Shown piece by piece: positions 14,479 through 22,776 of a stretch of 33,604 nucleotides of DNA (its first letter is position 1; each line of letters starts with the position of its first letter). This DNA comes from Janthinobacterium sp. ROICE36 (GTDB taxonomy: Bacteria > Pseudomonadota > Gammaproteobacteria > Burkholderiales > Burkholderiaceae_D): assembly GCF_002869965.1 (NCBI RefSeq), contig NZ_PEBS01000061.1, forward strand, positions 1 through 33,604. The letters are read 5' to 3'. The translations under genes were made by a program, and so were the position numbers. The notes beneath the pieces are model-generated. The model worked only from the letters and a program-made list of their open reading frames with translations. It had not been told where the DNA came from and made no database searches.

Positions 14479-16167
14479 ATGCCGACCCCGCCACTGTCCT
14501 TGCCCCGTTTTATTCTTCCCCGTGCCGCCAGCCTGGCGCAGGGGGGTGCCGCCTTGCTGTGGCTGCCGCAAGCGGCCTTGCTGGCCTGGGCCGTGCAAGC
14601 CATGCTCGATGGTGCATCCTGGCGCGCGGCCCTGCTGCCGGCCGCTGGCGTGCTGCTGCTGGGCGTGTTGCGCGCCGGCTGCGAAGCATGGGGAGCGCGG
14701 CGCATGTATGCGGCGGCGCGCGAGCACTTGTCGAACCTGCGCGCCCAGGTGGCGCAGGCGCTGGCGCGCCGTTCGCCGCTGGACCGCCAGCGTGCCCAGT
14801 CGGGTCAGGCGGCCAGCGTCATCGCCGAACAGGCCGAAGCCATCGTGCCGTATCTGGTGCGCTACAAGCCCGCGCGCTGGAAAGTCATGCTCGTGCCGCT
14901 CGTGATCCTCGCCGTGGTGACGCCCCTGTCGTGGATCGCCGCCTTGATCCTGCTCATCGCCGCACCGCTGATTCCCGTCTTCATGGCCCTGGTGGGCATG
15001 GGCGCGCAAGCGGCCAGCCGCGCGCAGATGGTGGAAATGGGCAGCATGAACGCCTTCCTGCTGGATCGCCTGCGCGGCCTGGCCACCCTGCGCGCGCTCG
15101 ATGCCGTCAACGCCACGGCCGAACGGCTGGATGCCTCGTCGCAATCCGTGCGCCGGCGCACGATGGTGGTGCTGCGCATCGCCTTTTTGTCGTCCGCCGT
15201 GCTGGAACTGTTTTCCGCGCTGGGCGTGGCCATGGTGGCGGCGTTTATCGGCTTCTCCTTGCTGGGCAGCATCAATTTCGGCACCTGGGGCCGGGAACTG
15301 AACCTGGGGCAGGGTTTGTTCATCCTGCTGCTGGCGCCCGCATTCTTCGAGCCCTTGCGCGAACTGGCCGCCGTCTGGCACGACAAGGCGGCCGGCGAAG
15401 CGGGTCTGGCCGGCTTGCATGACCTGGCTACCGATGGCGTGTCCCTGCCTGGCGCCGGGGTGGCAGCGGCGGCCGTCTCGGCCGCCGCCATGGCGGTGGC
15501 GCCACCGCCCGCCGTCGAGATCCGTGAGCTGCGCTTTGCCCACCCTGGCGAAGCGGGCGTATTCGACGGCTTCGATTTGAATGTGCGCGCCGGCGAGCAC
15601 GTGGCTCTGCTGGGCGCCAGCGGCGCCGGCAAGACCACCTTGCTGTCCTTGCTGGCCGGCTTGCTGCCCGCCAGCGGCGGGGAAATACGCATCGGTGGCG
15701 TGCGCCTGACCGACAGCACCGTCAATACCTTGCGCCAGCGTATGGCGTGGATGGGCCAGCGTCCGCACGTGTTTGCCGCTTCCGTCAGCCAGAATGTGAC
15801 CCTGGGCCGCGTCGGCGTGAACGCCGCGCACGTGACGCAGGCGCTGCACCTGGCCGACCTGGCCGCCGTGGCTCAGGCGCAACCGGCCGTCATGCTCAGC
15901 GACGGCGGCCAGGGCTTGTCGGGCGGCGAAGCCGTGCGCCTGGCGCTGGCCCGCGTGGCCCTGCACCCGCATGCCGACCTGCTGCTGGTCGATGAACCGA
16001 CGGCCCACCTGGACAGCGAAACGGCGGCGCGCGTCACGGACGCCCTGCTGGCTCTGGCCAAGGGCAAGACGATGATCGTCGCCACGCACGATCCCGTGCT
16101 GGCTGGCCGTCTGCAGCGCACGGTGCATGTCGATGCGCAGGCGCAAGCGCAGGAGTTGAGCGTATGA
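14479..16167 (+). CDS. cydD: ABC transporter CydD, cytochrome bd assembly
   Basis: A 562-residue half-transporter: transmembrane domain with about six helices (1-300), then an ABC ATPase domain. Walker A is GASGAGKTT (near residues 377-385), the signature is LSGGEAVRLALARV and Walker B is LLLVDEP. CydDC exports reduced thiols (glutathione and cysteine; haem has been proposed as a modulator or substrate) and is needed to assemble cytochrome bd. The N-terminal domain has RYKPARWKVMLVPL and LxPVFMALVGMGAQ, typical for CydD. An alanine-rich linker (about 325-345) joins the domains. It overlaps cydC by 4 bp (ATGA) and is the first gene of the cyd operon. Confidence 0.93.
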   Translation: MPTPPLSLPRFILPRAASLAQGGAALLWLPQAALLAWAVQAMLDGASWRAALLPAAGVLLLGVLRAGCEAWGARRMYAAAREHLSNLRAQVAQALARRSPLDRQRAQSGQAASVIAEQAEAIVPYLVRYKPARWKVMLVPLVILAVVTPLSWIAALILLIAAPLIPVFMALVGMGAQAASRAQMVEMGSMNAFLLDRLRGLATLRALDAVNATAERLDASSQSVRRRTMVVLRIAFLSSAVLELFSALGVAMVAAFIGFSLLGSINFGTWGRELNLGQGLFILLLAPAFFEPLRELAAVWHDKAAGEAGLAGLHDLATDGVSLPGAGVAAAAVSAAAMAVAPPPAVEIRELRFAHPGEAGVFDGFDLNVRAGEHVALLGASGAGKTTLLSLLAGLLPASGGEIRIGGVRLTDSTVNTLRQRMAWMGQRPHVFAASVSQNVTLGRVGVNAAHVTQALHLADLAAVAQAQPAVMLSDGGQGLSGGEAVRLALARVALHPHADLLLVDEPTAHLDSETAARVTDALLALAKGKTMIVATHDPVLAGRLQRTVHVDAQAQAQELSV

Positions 16168-17846
16168 AAAATTCACTGATGCGTAACCCCGTCCTGCGGC
16201 AATTGCTGCTGGCCCAGCCCGGCAAACTGATCGCTGGCGCCATGCTGGCGGCCCTGACGGCGGTGGCCGGCATGGCCTTGCTGGGCTTGTCCGGCTGGTT
16301 CATCACGGCCACCTCGATTGCCGGCCTGCACGCTTCGACGGCCGTGCTGTTCGACGTGTTCGGCCCGTCGGCCGGCATCCGCCTGCTGGCCATCGGTCGC
16401 ACGGGTTCGCGCTATGCGGAGCGCCTCGTCACGCACGACGCCACGTTCGCCACGCTGGCCTGCATCCGCGTGCAACTGTTTCGCGGCTGGTCGTGCCCGG
16501 AAGCGGCCAGCCGGCTGCTGCGCCAGCCCGCCAAGCTGCTGTTCCGCCTGACGGCCGATATCGACGCGCTCGAATCACTGTATTTGCGCCTGCTGGTGCC
16601 TGCCTTCACGGCCCTGTGCGTGGCCTTGCTGGCCGGCGTGGCGCTGGGCGTGATGCAATGGCAACTGGGCCTGGGCCTGGCCGCGTGGCTGCTGGCCGCC
16701 GGCGGCGGCATCAGCTGGATCGTGGCGCAGCGTGCCCGCCGTCCCGCCATCGTGCGCTCGCGCGCCATCGAAAAACTGCGTTCCGGCACCATCGACCTGG
16801 TGGCGGGCCAGACGGACCTGGTGATGGCGGGCCGCATCGACGCCCAGTGCGCCGCGCTGGGGCAGATCGACCGCTCGCTGGCGCAAGCCGATTTCGCCCT
16901 GCTGCGCCTGGAGACTGCGGCCGGCACCGCGTATGGCGTGGCCGGCAGCGTGACCTTGGCCGGCGTGCTGCTGGCCGTGGCCGCGCTGGTGCAGCAGCAA
17001 ACGCTGAACGTGCCGCTGGCGGCCCTGGCCTTGCTGCTTGCCTTGACGGCTGTGGAACCATTTGCGGGCTTGCGCCGCGGCGCGCTGGAAGCGGGGCGCA
17101 TGCTGCTGGCCATGCGCCGCCTGGCGCCGCGCCTCGATGCACAAGACGTGGCGCCGCCGTCCGTTGGGGCCGCACCGGGCTTGCGCCTGGAGCACGTCAG
17201 CGCTGCGCATGCGGGCAGCCATGTTGCCATTTTGCATGATATTTCCCTGCACATCGGTGAAGGCGAGCGCGTGGCCTTGATCGGCCCCAGCGGTGCGGGC
17301 AAGTCCACCTTGCTGGCCCTTGTCGCGCACGAGCTGGCGCCGCTGTCGGGCAGCTTAGCCGCGCCGCGCGCCTGCCTGTTTACCCAGAAGACGGAACTGT
17401 TCCAGGACAGCCTGCGCGACAACCTGCGCCTGGCTGACCCGTCCGCCAGCGATGCGCAGCTGTGGGCGGCGCTGCAATCGGCCGGCCTGGACGAGGAAGT
17501 GCGGGCCTTTGCTGGCGGCCTCGATACCTTGCTGGGCGAGGGCGGCCTGGGCTTGTCGGGCGGGCAGGCGCGGCGCTTGGCGCTGGCGCGCCTGTTCCTG
17601 CACGAATCGACCTTGTGGCTGCTGGACGAAGCCACCGAGGCGCTGAATGCACACACGGCAATCGATGTCCTGCAGCGCCTGCGCGCGCGCAGCGAAGGAC
17701 GTAGCTTGCTGATCGCAACCCACTTGCGGCGCGAAGCGGCGCTGGCGGACCGGCTGGTCAGCCTGCGCGATGGCCGCATCGTGGGCGATGCGCGCCGTGG
17801 CACACCCGCCTTCGAGGCGGCGCTGGCCGGCTTGCGCGGCGATTGA
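16164..17846 (+). CDS. cydC: ABC transporter CydC, cytochrome bd assembly
   Basis: A 560-residue half-transporter that pairs with CydD. The N-terminal domain contains the CydC hallmark GLSGWFITATSIAG (about 35-48) and RLLAIGRTGSRYAERLVTHDATF (about 73-95). The ATPase domain has Walker A GPSGAGKST (near residues 373-381), signature LSGGQARRLALARL and Walker B LWLLDEATEAL. The start overlaps the cydD stop by 4 bp, which indicates coupled synthesis of the heterodimer in equal amounts. A 129-bp gap without an obvious terminator separates it from cydA, so cydDCABX may be one transcript. Confidence 0.93.
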   Translation: MKNSLMRNPVLRQLLLAQPGKLIAGAMLAALTAVAGMALLGLSGWFITATSIAGLHASTAVLFDVFGPSAGIRLLAIGRTGSRYAERLVTHDATFATLACIRVQLFRGWSCPEAASRLLRQPAKLLFRLTADIDALESLYLRLLVPAFTALCVALLAGVALGVMQWQLGLGLAAWLLAAGGGISWIVAQRARRPAIVRSRAIEKLRSGTIDLVAGQTDLVMAGRIDAQCAALGQIDRSLAQADFALLRLETAAGTAYGVAGSVTLAGVLLAVAALVQQQTLNVPLAALALLLALTAVEPFAGLRRGALEAGRMLLAMRRLAPRLDAQDVAPPSVGAAPGLRLEHVSAAHAGSHVAILHDISLHIGEGERVALIGPSGAGKSTLLALVAHELAPLSGSLAAPRACLFTQKTELFQDSLRDNLRLADPSASDAQLWAALQSAGLDEEVRAFAGGLDTLLGEGGLGLSGGQARRLALARLFLHESTLWLLDEATEALNAHTAIDVLQRLRARSEGRSLLIATHLRREAALADRLVSLRDGRIVGDARRGTPAFEAALAGLRGD

Positions 17847-17975
17847 AGACGAATAGGGGAAGAATAGGGAGGATACAGGCGGCGCTGCCTGACAGCTTTG
17901 CAACACCGGCGCCAATCAAACCGCATCAGATAGATGCCAAGTTTACACACAGCAGGGAAACACCAAGGAAATCAT

Positions 17976-19553
17976 ATGGACTTCGATATTGTCGCTTTAT
18001 CCAGACTGCAGTTCGCGCTGACAGCTCTGTACCACTTTATATTCGTTCCGCTGACGATAGGCCTGTCAGTGATCCTGGCCATCATGGAGACGGTTTACGT
18101 GATGACGAACCGCCCCATCTGGCGCGACATGACCAAGTTCTGGGGTGTCTTGTTCGGCATTAACTTCGCCATGGGCGTGGCGACGGGCATCGTCATGGAA
18201 TTCCAGTTCGGCATGAACTGGAGCTATTACAGCCATTATGTGGGCGACATTTTCGGCGCGCCGCTGGCCATCGAGGGTCTGATGGCTTTCTTCCTGGAAG
18301 CGACCTTCGTCGGCCTGTTCTTCTTCGGCTGGGACAAGCTGTCGAAGCGGGGCCACCTGGTCACCACCTGGCTGGTGGCCATCGGCTCGAACTTCTCGGC
18401 CCTGTGGATCCTGATCGCCAACGGCTGGATGCAAAATCCCGTCGGCGCGGCCTTCAATCCGCAAACCATGCGCATGGAAGTGACGGACTTCGGCGCCGTG
18501 CTGACGAATCCCGTGGCACAGGCGAAATTCGTGCACACGGTGTCGGCCGGCTATACGGCGGCTGCCATCTTCGTGCTGGGTATTTCCGCCTGGTATCTGC
18601 TGAAGGGCCGCCATGTGCAGCTGGCCAAGCGCTCGATGACGGTGGCCGCCTCGTTCGGCCTGGCCGCCGCGCTGTCGGTAGTGGTACTCGGCGATGAAAG
18701 CGGCTACCTGTCCTCCGAACACCAGAAGATGAAGTTGGCCGCCATCGAAGCCATGTGGACCACGGAGCCGGCGCCTGCCGCCTTCACGGCCTTCGGCTTC
18801 CCCGACGCGAAAGCGCGCGAGACGCATTACGCCGTGCACATCCCGATGGTGATGGGCTTGATCGGCACGCGTTCGCTGTCGACGGAAATTCCCGGCATCG
18901 AGCAACTGGTCGACCGTGGTGAGCTGCTGATACAGGATGGCATCAAGGCCTATGACGCACTGCAAACCATCCGCAGCGTGGCGTCAGGCAGCCCCGTGCC
19001 GCAAGAGGCGAAGGACATGTTCGAGTCGAAAGGCCAGTCCATGGGCTATGCCTTGCTGCTGAAACGTTACGTCGACGACCCGCGCCAGGCCACGCCCGAG
19101 CAGATCCGCAAGGCCGCGCTCGACACCGTGCCGCCCGTGGCTCCCCTGTTCTGGTCCTTCCGCGTGATGGTGGGCCTGGGCATGTTCTTTATCTTGCTCA
19201 CAGGCACGTTCTTCATCCTGTCGACGCGCCGCACCCTGGACAAGCACCGCTGGCTGCTGAAGCTGGCCGTGTTCGCCATCCCGCTGCCATGGGTGGCGAT
19301 TGAGGCCGGCTGGATCGTGGCCGAAGTGGGCCGCCAGCCTTGGGTCATCGAAGGCGTGCTGCCGACGGCCGTGGCTGTCTCTAACCTGGGCGCGACGACC
19401 CTGCTCATCACGATAGCCGGTTTTGCCGCCATCTACACCGTGCTCTTGATTATCGAAATGAAGCTCATGCTCAAGGCCATCCGCAAGGGGCCGGAAGAGA
19501 CGGCGCCGGCCCCCGTGCCAGCAGCCGCAGTCCTTCATACTCAACGCGCCTAA
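17976..19553 (+). CDS. cydA: Cytochrome bd ubiquinol oxidase subunit I
   Basis: A 525-residue integral membrane subunit holding haems b558, b595 and d, oxidising quinol and reducing O2 with high affinity. Haem ligands are visible: His20 in LTALYHFIFVPLT (b595), His187 in KFVHTVSAGYTAAA and Met398 in FWSFRVMVGLGMF (b558). The glutamates of helix III appear in IEGLMAFFLEATFVGLFFFG, and the conserved GRQPW is near the C-terminal third. Length agrees with E. coli CydA (522), so the long Q-loop type is likely. ATG 17976 has AAGGAA upstream and gives MDFDIVALSRLQF; an ATG 14 codons earlier has no such support. Gene order cydDCAB differs from E. coli, where the operons are separate. Confidence 0.97.
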   Translation: MDFDIVALSRLQFALTALYHFIFVPLTIGLSVILAIMETVYVMTNRPIWRDMTKFWGVLFGINFAMGVATGIVMEFQFGMNWSYYSHYVGDIFGAPLAIEGLMAFFLEATFVGLFFFGWDKLSKRGHLVTTWLVAIGSNFSALWILIANGWMQNPVGAAFNPQTMRMEVTDFGAVLTNPVAQAKFVHTVSAGYTAAAIFVLGISAWYLLKGRHVQLAKRSMTVAASFGLAAALSVVVLGDESGYLSSEHQKMKLAAIEAMWTTEPAPAAFTAFGFPDAKARETHYAVHIPMVMGLIGTRSLSTEIPGIEQLVDRGELLIQDGIKAYDALQTIRSVASGSPVPQEAKDMFESKGQSMGYALLLKRYVDDPRQATPEQIRKAALDTVPPVAPLFWSFRVMVGLGMFFILLTGTFFILSTRRTLDKHRWLLKLAVFAIPLPWVAIEAGWIVAEVGRQPWVIEGVLPTAVAVSNLGATTLLITIAGFAAIYTVLLIIEMKLMLKAIRKGPEETAPAPVPAAAVLHTQRA

Positions 19554-19566
19554 GGAGGGCCAGACC

Positions 19567-20721
19567 ATGATTTTGCATGAAATGATTTCTTATGAAACAC
19601 TGCGCCTGATCTGGTGGTTGCTGATCGGCATCTTGCTGGTGGGCTTTGCCATCACGGACGGCTTCGACCTTGGCACGGGTATCTTGCTGCCTTTCGTTGG
19701 CAAGACCGACCTGGAACGCCGCGTCGTCATCAACAGTATCGGTCCCGTTTGGGAAGGCAACCAGGTGTGGCTGATCCTCGGCGGCGGCGCCATCTTTGCC
19801 GCCTGGCCGCAACTGTACGCCGTCTCGTTCTCGGGCTTTTACCTGGCCATGTTCGTCATCCTGGTGGCGCTGATCGTGCGTCCCGTGGCGTTCAAATTCC
19901 GCAGCAAGCGCGAAGACCCCCGCTGGCGCGCCCGCTGGGACGCGGCCCTGTTCGTGGGCGGCTTCGTGCCGGCCCTGATCTGCGGCGTGGCCATCGGCAA
20001 CGTGCTGCAGGGCGTGCCATTTCGTTTCTCGCAGGACATGCACATCTTCTATGACGGCAGTTTCTTTGCGCTGCTCAACCCGTTCGCGCTGCTGTGCGGC
20101 CTCGTCTCGGTGGCCATGCTGGTGATGCACGGTGCCACCTGGCTGCAAGTGAAAACGGACGCTGCCGTGGCTGAGCGTTCGCGCCGCTACGGCAGCGTGG
20201 CGGCGATCGCCACCGTCGTGCTGTATGCACTGGCCGGCGTGGCGCTGTGGCTGTGGGTCGATGGCTACCGCTACACCAGCGCCATCGTCGTCGATGGCCC
20301 GTCGAACCCGATGCTGAAAACGGCGGAACTGCACGTGGGCGCCTGGTTCCTCAATTTTGCCGCCCATCCGTGGACCTGGATCGCTCCTGCAGTCGGCTTG
20401 CTGGGCCCCTTGCTGGCCTTCGCCTTCTTGCGCGCGCGCCGCGAAGTGCCTGCCTTGCTGGCCAGCGCGGCCAGCATTGCCGGCATCATCCTCAGCGTGG
20501 GCGCGGCCATGTTCCCGTTCATCCTGCCCTCGTCAATCGACCCGCGCGCCAGCCTGACGGTGTGGGATTCCTCGTCCAGCCACATGACCCTGTTCATCAT
20601 GCTGGTCGTCACTGCCATCTTCATTCCCCTCATCGTGGCTTACACGACCTGGGTATATAAAGTGCTGTGGGGCAAGGTTGACGGCAAAGCCATCGAAGAT
20701 GAAACCGGTCACGCTTACTAA
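19567..20721 (+). CDS. cydB: Cytochrome bd ubiquinol oxidase subunit II
   Basis: A 384-residue polytopic subunit of the bd oxidase. The N-terminus has LRLIWWLLIGILLVGFAITDGFDLG, the family signature, followed by GTGILLPFVGKTDLERRVVINSIGPVWEGNQVWLI, which is nearly invariant in CydB. About eight membrane helices can be drawn. A strong AAGGAGG lies nine bases before the ATG, 13 bp after cydA. Together with cydA and cydX it forms the oxidase complex. The usual length is about 379, so nothing is missing. Confidence 0.97.
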   Translation: MILHEMISYETLRLIWWLLIGILLVGFAITDGFDLGTGILLPFVGKTDLERRVVINSIGPVWEGNQVWLILGGGAIFAAWPQLYAVSFSGFYLAMFVILVALIVRPVAFKFRSKREDPRWRARWDAALFVGGFVPALICGVAIGNVLQGVPFRFSQDMHIFYDGSFFALLNPFALLCGLVSVAMLVMHGATWLQVKTDAAVAERSRRYGSVAAIATVVLYALAGVALWLWVDGYRYTSAIVVDGPSNPMLKTAELHVGAWFLNFAAHPWTWIAPAVGLLGPLLAFAFLRARREVPALLASAASIAGIILSVGAAMFPFILPSSIDPRASLTVWDSSSSHMTLFIMLVVTAIFIPLIVAYTTWVYKVLWGKVDGKAIEDETGHAY

Positions 20722-20743
20722 GAATGAAGGAAAGGAAATAATT

Positions 20744-20869
20744 ATGTGGTATTTCGCCTGGATACTGGGTCTTCCGCTGGCGGCGACGTTCGCCGTGCTC
20801 AATGCAATGTGGTATGAAGTTGCCGATGGCGACACAACGCCCGAGCAGTACCGCGACACGCCCAAGTAG
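20744..20869 (+). CDS. cydX: Cytochrome bd accessory subunit CydX
   Basis: A 41-residue single-helix protein: MWYFAWILGLPLAATFAVLN is the characteristic CydX N-terminal helix, followed by AMWYEVADGDTTPEQYRD. CydX stabilises the haem groups in CydAB and supports oxidase activity. It has an AAGGAAA ribosome-binding site and starts 22 bp after cydB. An in-frame ATG upstream at 20678 falls inside cydB and lacks a proper initiation signal, so 20744 is chosen. A terminator ends the operon. Confidence 0.95.
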   Translation: MWYFAWILGLPLAATFAVLNAMWYEVADGDTTPEQYRDTPK

Positions 20870-20888
20870 GCTCGTGTCGGCTTGACAG

Positions 20889-20924
20889 GCCCCGCCCCGT
20901 GCGCATGCATCGGGCGGGGCTTTT
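20889..20924 (+). terminator. Terminator of the cyd operon
   Basis: A perfect 9-bp stem GCCCCGCCC (20889-20897) with GGGCGGGGC (20912-20920) is followed by TTTTACTTTTAT. Confidence 0.9.
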
Positions 20925-20931
20925 ACTTTTA

Positions 20932-21144
20932 TCACAGCAAGATGAACTCGCCGCAGATGCGCAGCTTCATGCCGCGCGGCGCGTCGGCACCCGCCGCCAC
21001 GGCCCAGGCTGTGATCCATCGCGCACAGCGTTCGCGCTCGGCCACATCGTGCAAGCGTTGCAGCCGCGCATCGGCCCGGTCGATGCGCTGGGCCAGGTAC
21101 AGGTGCTGGTCCAGGGAGTCCGTCTTTTTGCTGTAATGCTGCAT
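20932..21144 (-). CDS. Hypothetical small protein, 70 aa
   Basis: A small minus-strand ORF with a good AAAGGA ribosome-binding site six bases before ATG. The protein is mostly charged and helical (SLDQHLYLAQRIDRADARLQRLHDVAERER, residues 10-39), then WITAWAVAAGADAPRG and a short hydrophobic end. No transmembrane segment or known domain is recognised. The first half could form a coiled coil. It converges with cydX, ending about 60 bp from the cydX stop, close to the cyd terminator. Confidence 0.55.
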   Translation of the reverse strand: MQHYSKKTDSLDQHLYLAQRIDRADARLQRLHDVAERERCARWITAWAVAAGADAPRGMKLRICGEFILL

Positions 21145-21228
21145 GGCGATTCCTTTCCGCGTGGTAACTTCGTTTGCTCATGGCATAGCCATGTACGCGG
21201 GGGCGGGGCGTCTGGATTCAATTCAGGC

Positions 21229-21253
21229 AAAAAAAGCCACCGCAAGGGTGGCT
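21229..21253 (-). terminator. Minus-strand terminator after the ESFPASDP-motif gene
   Basis: AGCCACC (21235-21241) pairs with GGTGGCT (21247-21253); reading leftwards on the minus strand it is followed by a run of seven T. Confidence 0.85.
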
Positions 21254-21267
21254 GGCAAGGCGTACCC

Positions 21268-21447
21268 TCAGGCGGGGGGCTTGGAGGCAGGTTTTGGGGT
21301 GGCAATGGCGATCGGATCGCTGGCCGGAAAGCTTTCCTTCAGTGCTTCATCGAGCGCTTGCTCGGCGTGGCTTTCGCTGGCCGGCGTGGGCGAATCGCGC
21401 TCCGGTGGCGGGGTGGGCGTGGTGGCGGCGTTGGTGCTCGAATGCAT
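21268..21447 (-). CDS. Small protein with ESFPASDPIAI motif, 59 aa
   Basis: The likely start is the ATG at 21447, six bases after AAGGAG; an ATG two codons earlier touches the ribosome-binding site. The sequence is a proline/threonine-rich disordered N-terminus, then HAEQALDEALKESFPASDPIAI (two helical turns and the motif), then a short proline-rich tail. The LDEALKESFPASDP motif is a recurrent short pattern in small proteobacterial proteins of unknown function. The adjacent strong minus-strand terminator supports a real transcription unit. Confidence 0.65.
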   Translation of the reverse strand: MHSSTNAATTPTPPPERDSPTPASESHAEQALDEALKESFPASDPIAIATPKPASKPPA

Positions 21448-21611
21448 GGTCATCTCCTTGCTGTGGTGTGCCCCGCGGCCGGGAGGCCGTGGCGCGTACT
21501 GATGCTTCCAGCCTAGCACATCGCGCAAAAAAGGCGCGCCAGTTGCGCATGACGAAGGGGGTGAGGGTGGCGTCTGCTACACTGCGCTCCACTTTTATCG
21601 ACGGAACTGCC

Positions 21612-22340
21612 ATGACTTCCCATCCTTTGCCGTACCGCGCCACCGCCACCCAAGCCTGCGCCTGGCTGGCGCAACAGACAGGCACGCCGTGGACCCTGGC
21701 GCGCCTGCTGGAGCAGGGCGGCTTGCCGTACGTCTGGCTCGATTACAGCGAAGAGTGGGCCGAGCTGTTCCATGACGGCATGACGCGCTATGCGGCGCCC
21801 GTCGTGTTCATCGGCGACAAGCAACACCTGGCTACCGACGCCGGGGATGTCTGGCTGCGTTTTACGCGCGATTCCAGTAATATTTCCATCGAACTCAAGG
21901 CGCCGGGCTTGCGCGTGCCGGTCGATGGCTTGCACTTTCAGGAGCGCGATCTGTTGCGCTTGCTCAAGGACTTGCAGCATCCACAGCCAGCCGAGCCGGA
22001 AGCGGCAGCTGACAATGCAGCGCCGTTTGTCTTGCCCAGCGCCCTGAAGGGCCTGGGGCGCGAACAGATTTTGATCGCCTTTGCCGGCGTCGGCAAGGTC
22101 GACCTGGACAAAGGCATGGCCAGTGGCGTGGGCATCTTTGGCGACGATGGCGCGCGCGTGCGCAAGAATTCGCGCGGCGGCAAGAACAGCCACCTGTGGC
22201 ATCCCGTGACGCTGGCGTTTGGCTTGCACGATGTGCACCGCTTGCCGATGGCGCACCTGAAGAAGGCGTTCGCTACGCAAGCCTTGCTGCGCGAGTGGAA
22301 GGCGCACTGGCTGGAATCGCTGCGCCTGCTGGGCGAGTGA
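21612..22340 (+). CDS. Hypothetical protein, 242 aa, unrecognised
   Basis: A soluble cytoplasmic protein with no signal peptide or membrane segment. The N-terminal half has ATQACAWLAQQTGTPWTLARLLEQ (a helical, possibly DNA-binding-like segment around residues 10-35) and later WLRFTRDSSNISIELKAPGLRVPVDGLHF. A disordered acidic linker (about residues 128-142) precedes a C-terminal part LWHPVTLAFGLHDVHRLPMAHLKKAFATQALLREW. The C-terminal pattern resembles domains in other proteobacterial unknowns where a helix starts W-x-P-V-T-L-A and continues with a H-L-x-x-A-F repeat, but I cannot name the family. Codon use matches its neighbours. It converges with the DUF1294 gene with only 2 bp between the stops. 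Confidence 0.75.
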   Translation: MTSHPLPYRATATQACAWLAQQTGTPWTLARLLEQGGLPYVWLDYSEEWAELFHDGMTRYAAPVVFIGDKQHLATDAGDVWLRFTRDSSNISIELKAPGLRVPVDGLHFQERDLLRLLKDLQHPQPAEPEAAADNAAPFVLPSALKGLGREQILIAFAGVGKVDLDKGMASGVGIFGDDGARVRKNSRGGKNSHLWHPVTLAFGLHDVHRLPMAHLKKAFATQALLREWKAHWLESLRLLGE

Positions 22341-22342
22341 CC

Positions 22343-22717
22343 TTACAGCTCGATCGGCGCCACCTCGGTGCCGATATCGGGCGCCGCGTAATGCATGCTG
22401 AAATATACGAAAGCGCCCATATTGAGGGCGACGGTGATCCAGAACAGGATGCGGAACGAACGCTTGCTGGACTTGTGGCGCAGCCATTGCTGGGCCAGCA
22501 CGGCGCCCGGCCAGCCGCACAGCAGTCCCAGCAGCAGCAGGGTGCGCTCCGAGGTGCGCCAGCGGCCTCCTTTGGCGGCCGACTTGTCGATCGCGTAGGC
22601 GACGAAGCAGCTGAGGCTCGGCACGCCATACACGAGGGCGATCAGGGCGGGAATGTGGAAAAAGAAGGTGGCCAGCAAATACAGAACGACAAAGAAGGCG
22701 ATGACAAGGTAGGGCAT
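22343..22717 (-). CDS. DUF1294 family membrane protein
   Basis: A 124-residue protein with three hydrophobic segments: LVIAFFVVLYLLATFFF (about 4-20), IALVYGVPSLSCFVAYAID (about 25-43, ending in the family's YxxDK motif with Lys following), and FRILFWITVALNMGAFVYF near the C-terminus. Between them lies RWRTSERTLLLLGLLCGWPGAVLAQQWLRHKSSKRSF, the diagnostic DUF1294 block (R-x-x-E-x-x-L and GGWPGA-x-x-A-Q). These genes are often fused or adjacent to a cold-shock domain in other bacteria; no such domain is seen here. The start has no good ribosome-binding site, so the N-terminus may extend slightly. Confidence 0.85.
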   Translation of the reverse strand: MPYLVIAFFVVLYLLATFFFHIPALIALVYGVPSLSCFVAYAIDKSAAKGGRWRTSERTLLLLGLLCGWPGAVLAQQWLRHKSSKRSFRILFWITVALNMGAFVYFSMHYAAPDIGTEVAPIEL

Positions 22718-22776
22718 AGGATGGGTAGACTTGAGCGGAGGGCGTGAGTATCCCACAATGGGAGCGATGCCGCCGC

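Noticed and set aside
17847..17975. FNR box or terminator between cydC and cydA
   Set aside because: An isolated ATCAA half-site and a 5-bp GGCGC/GCGCC pair occur, but no full site, T-tract or good promoter.
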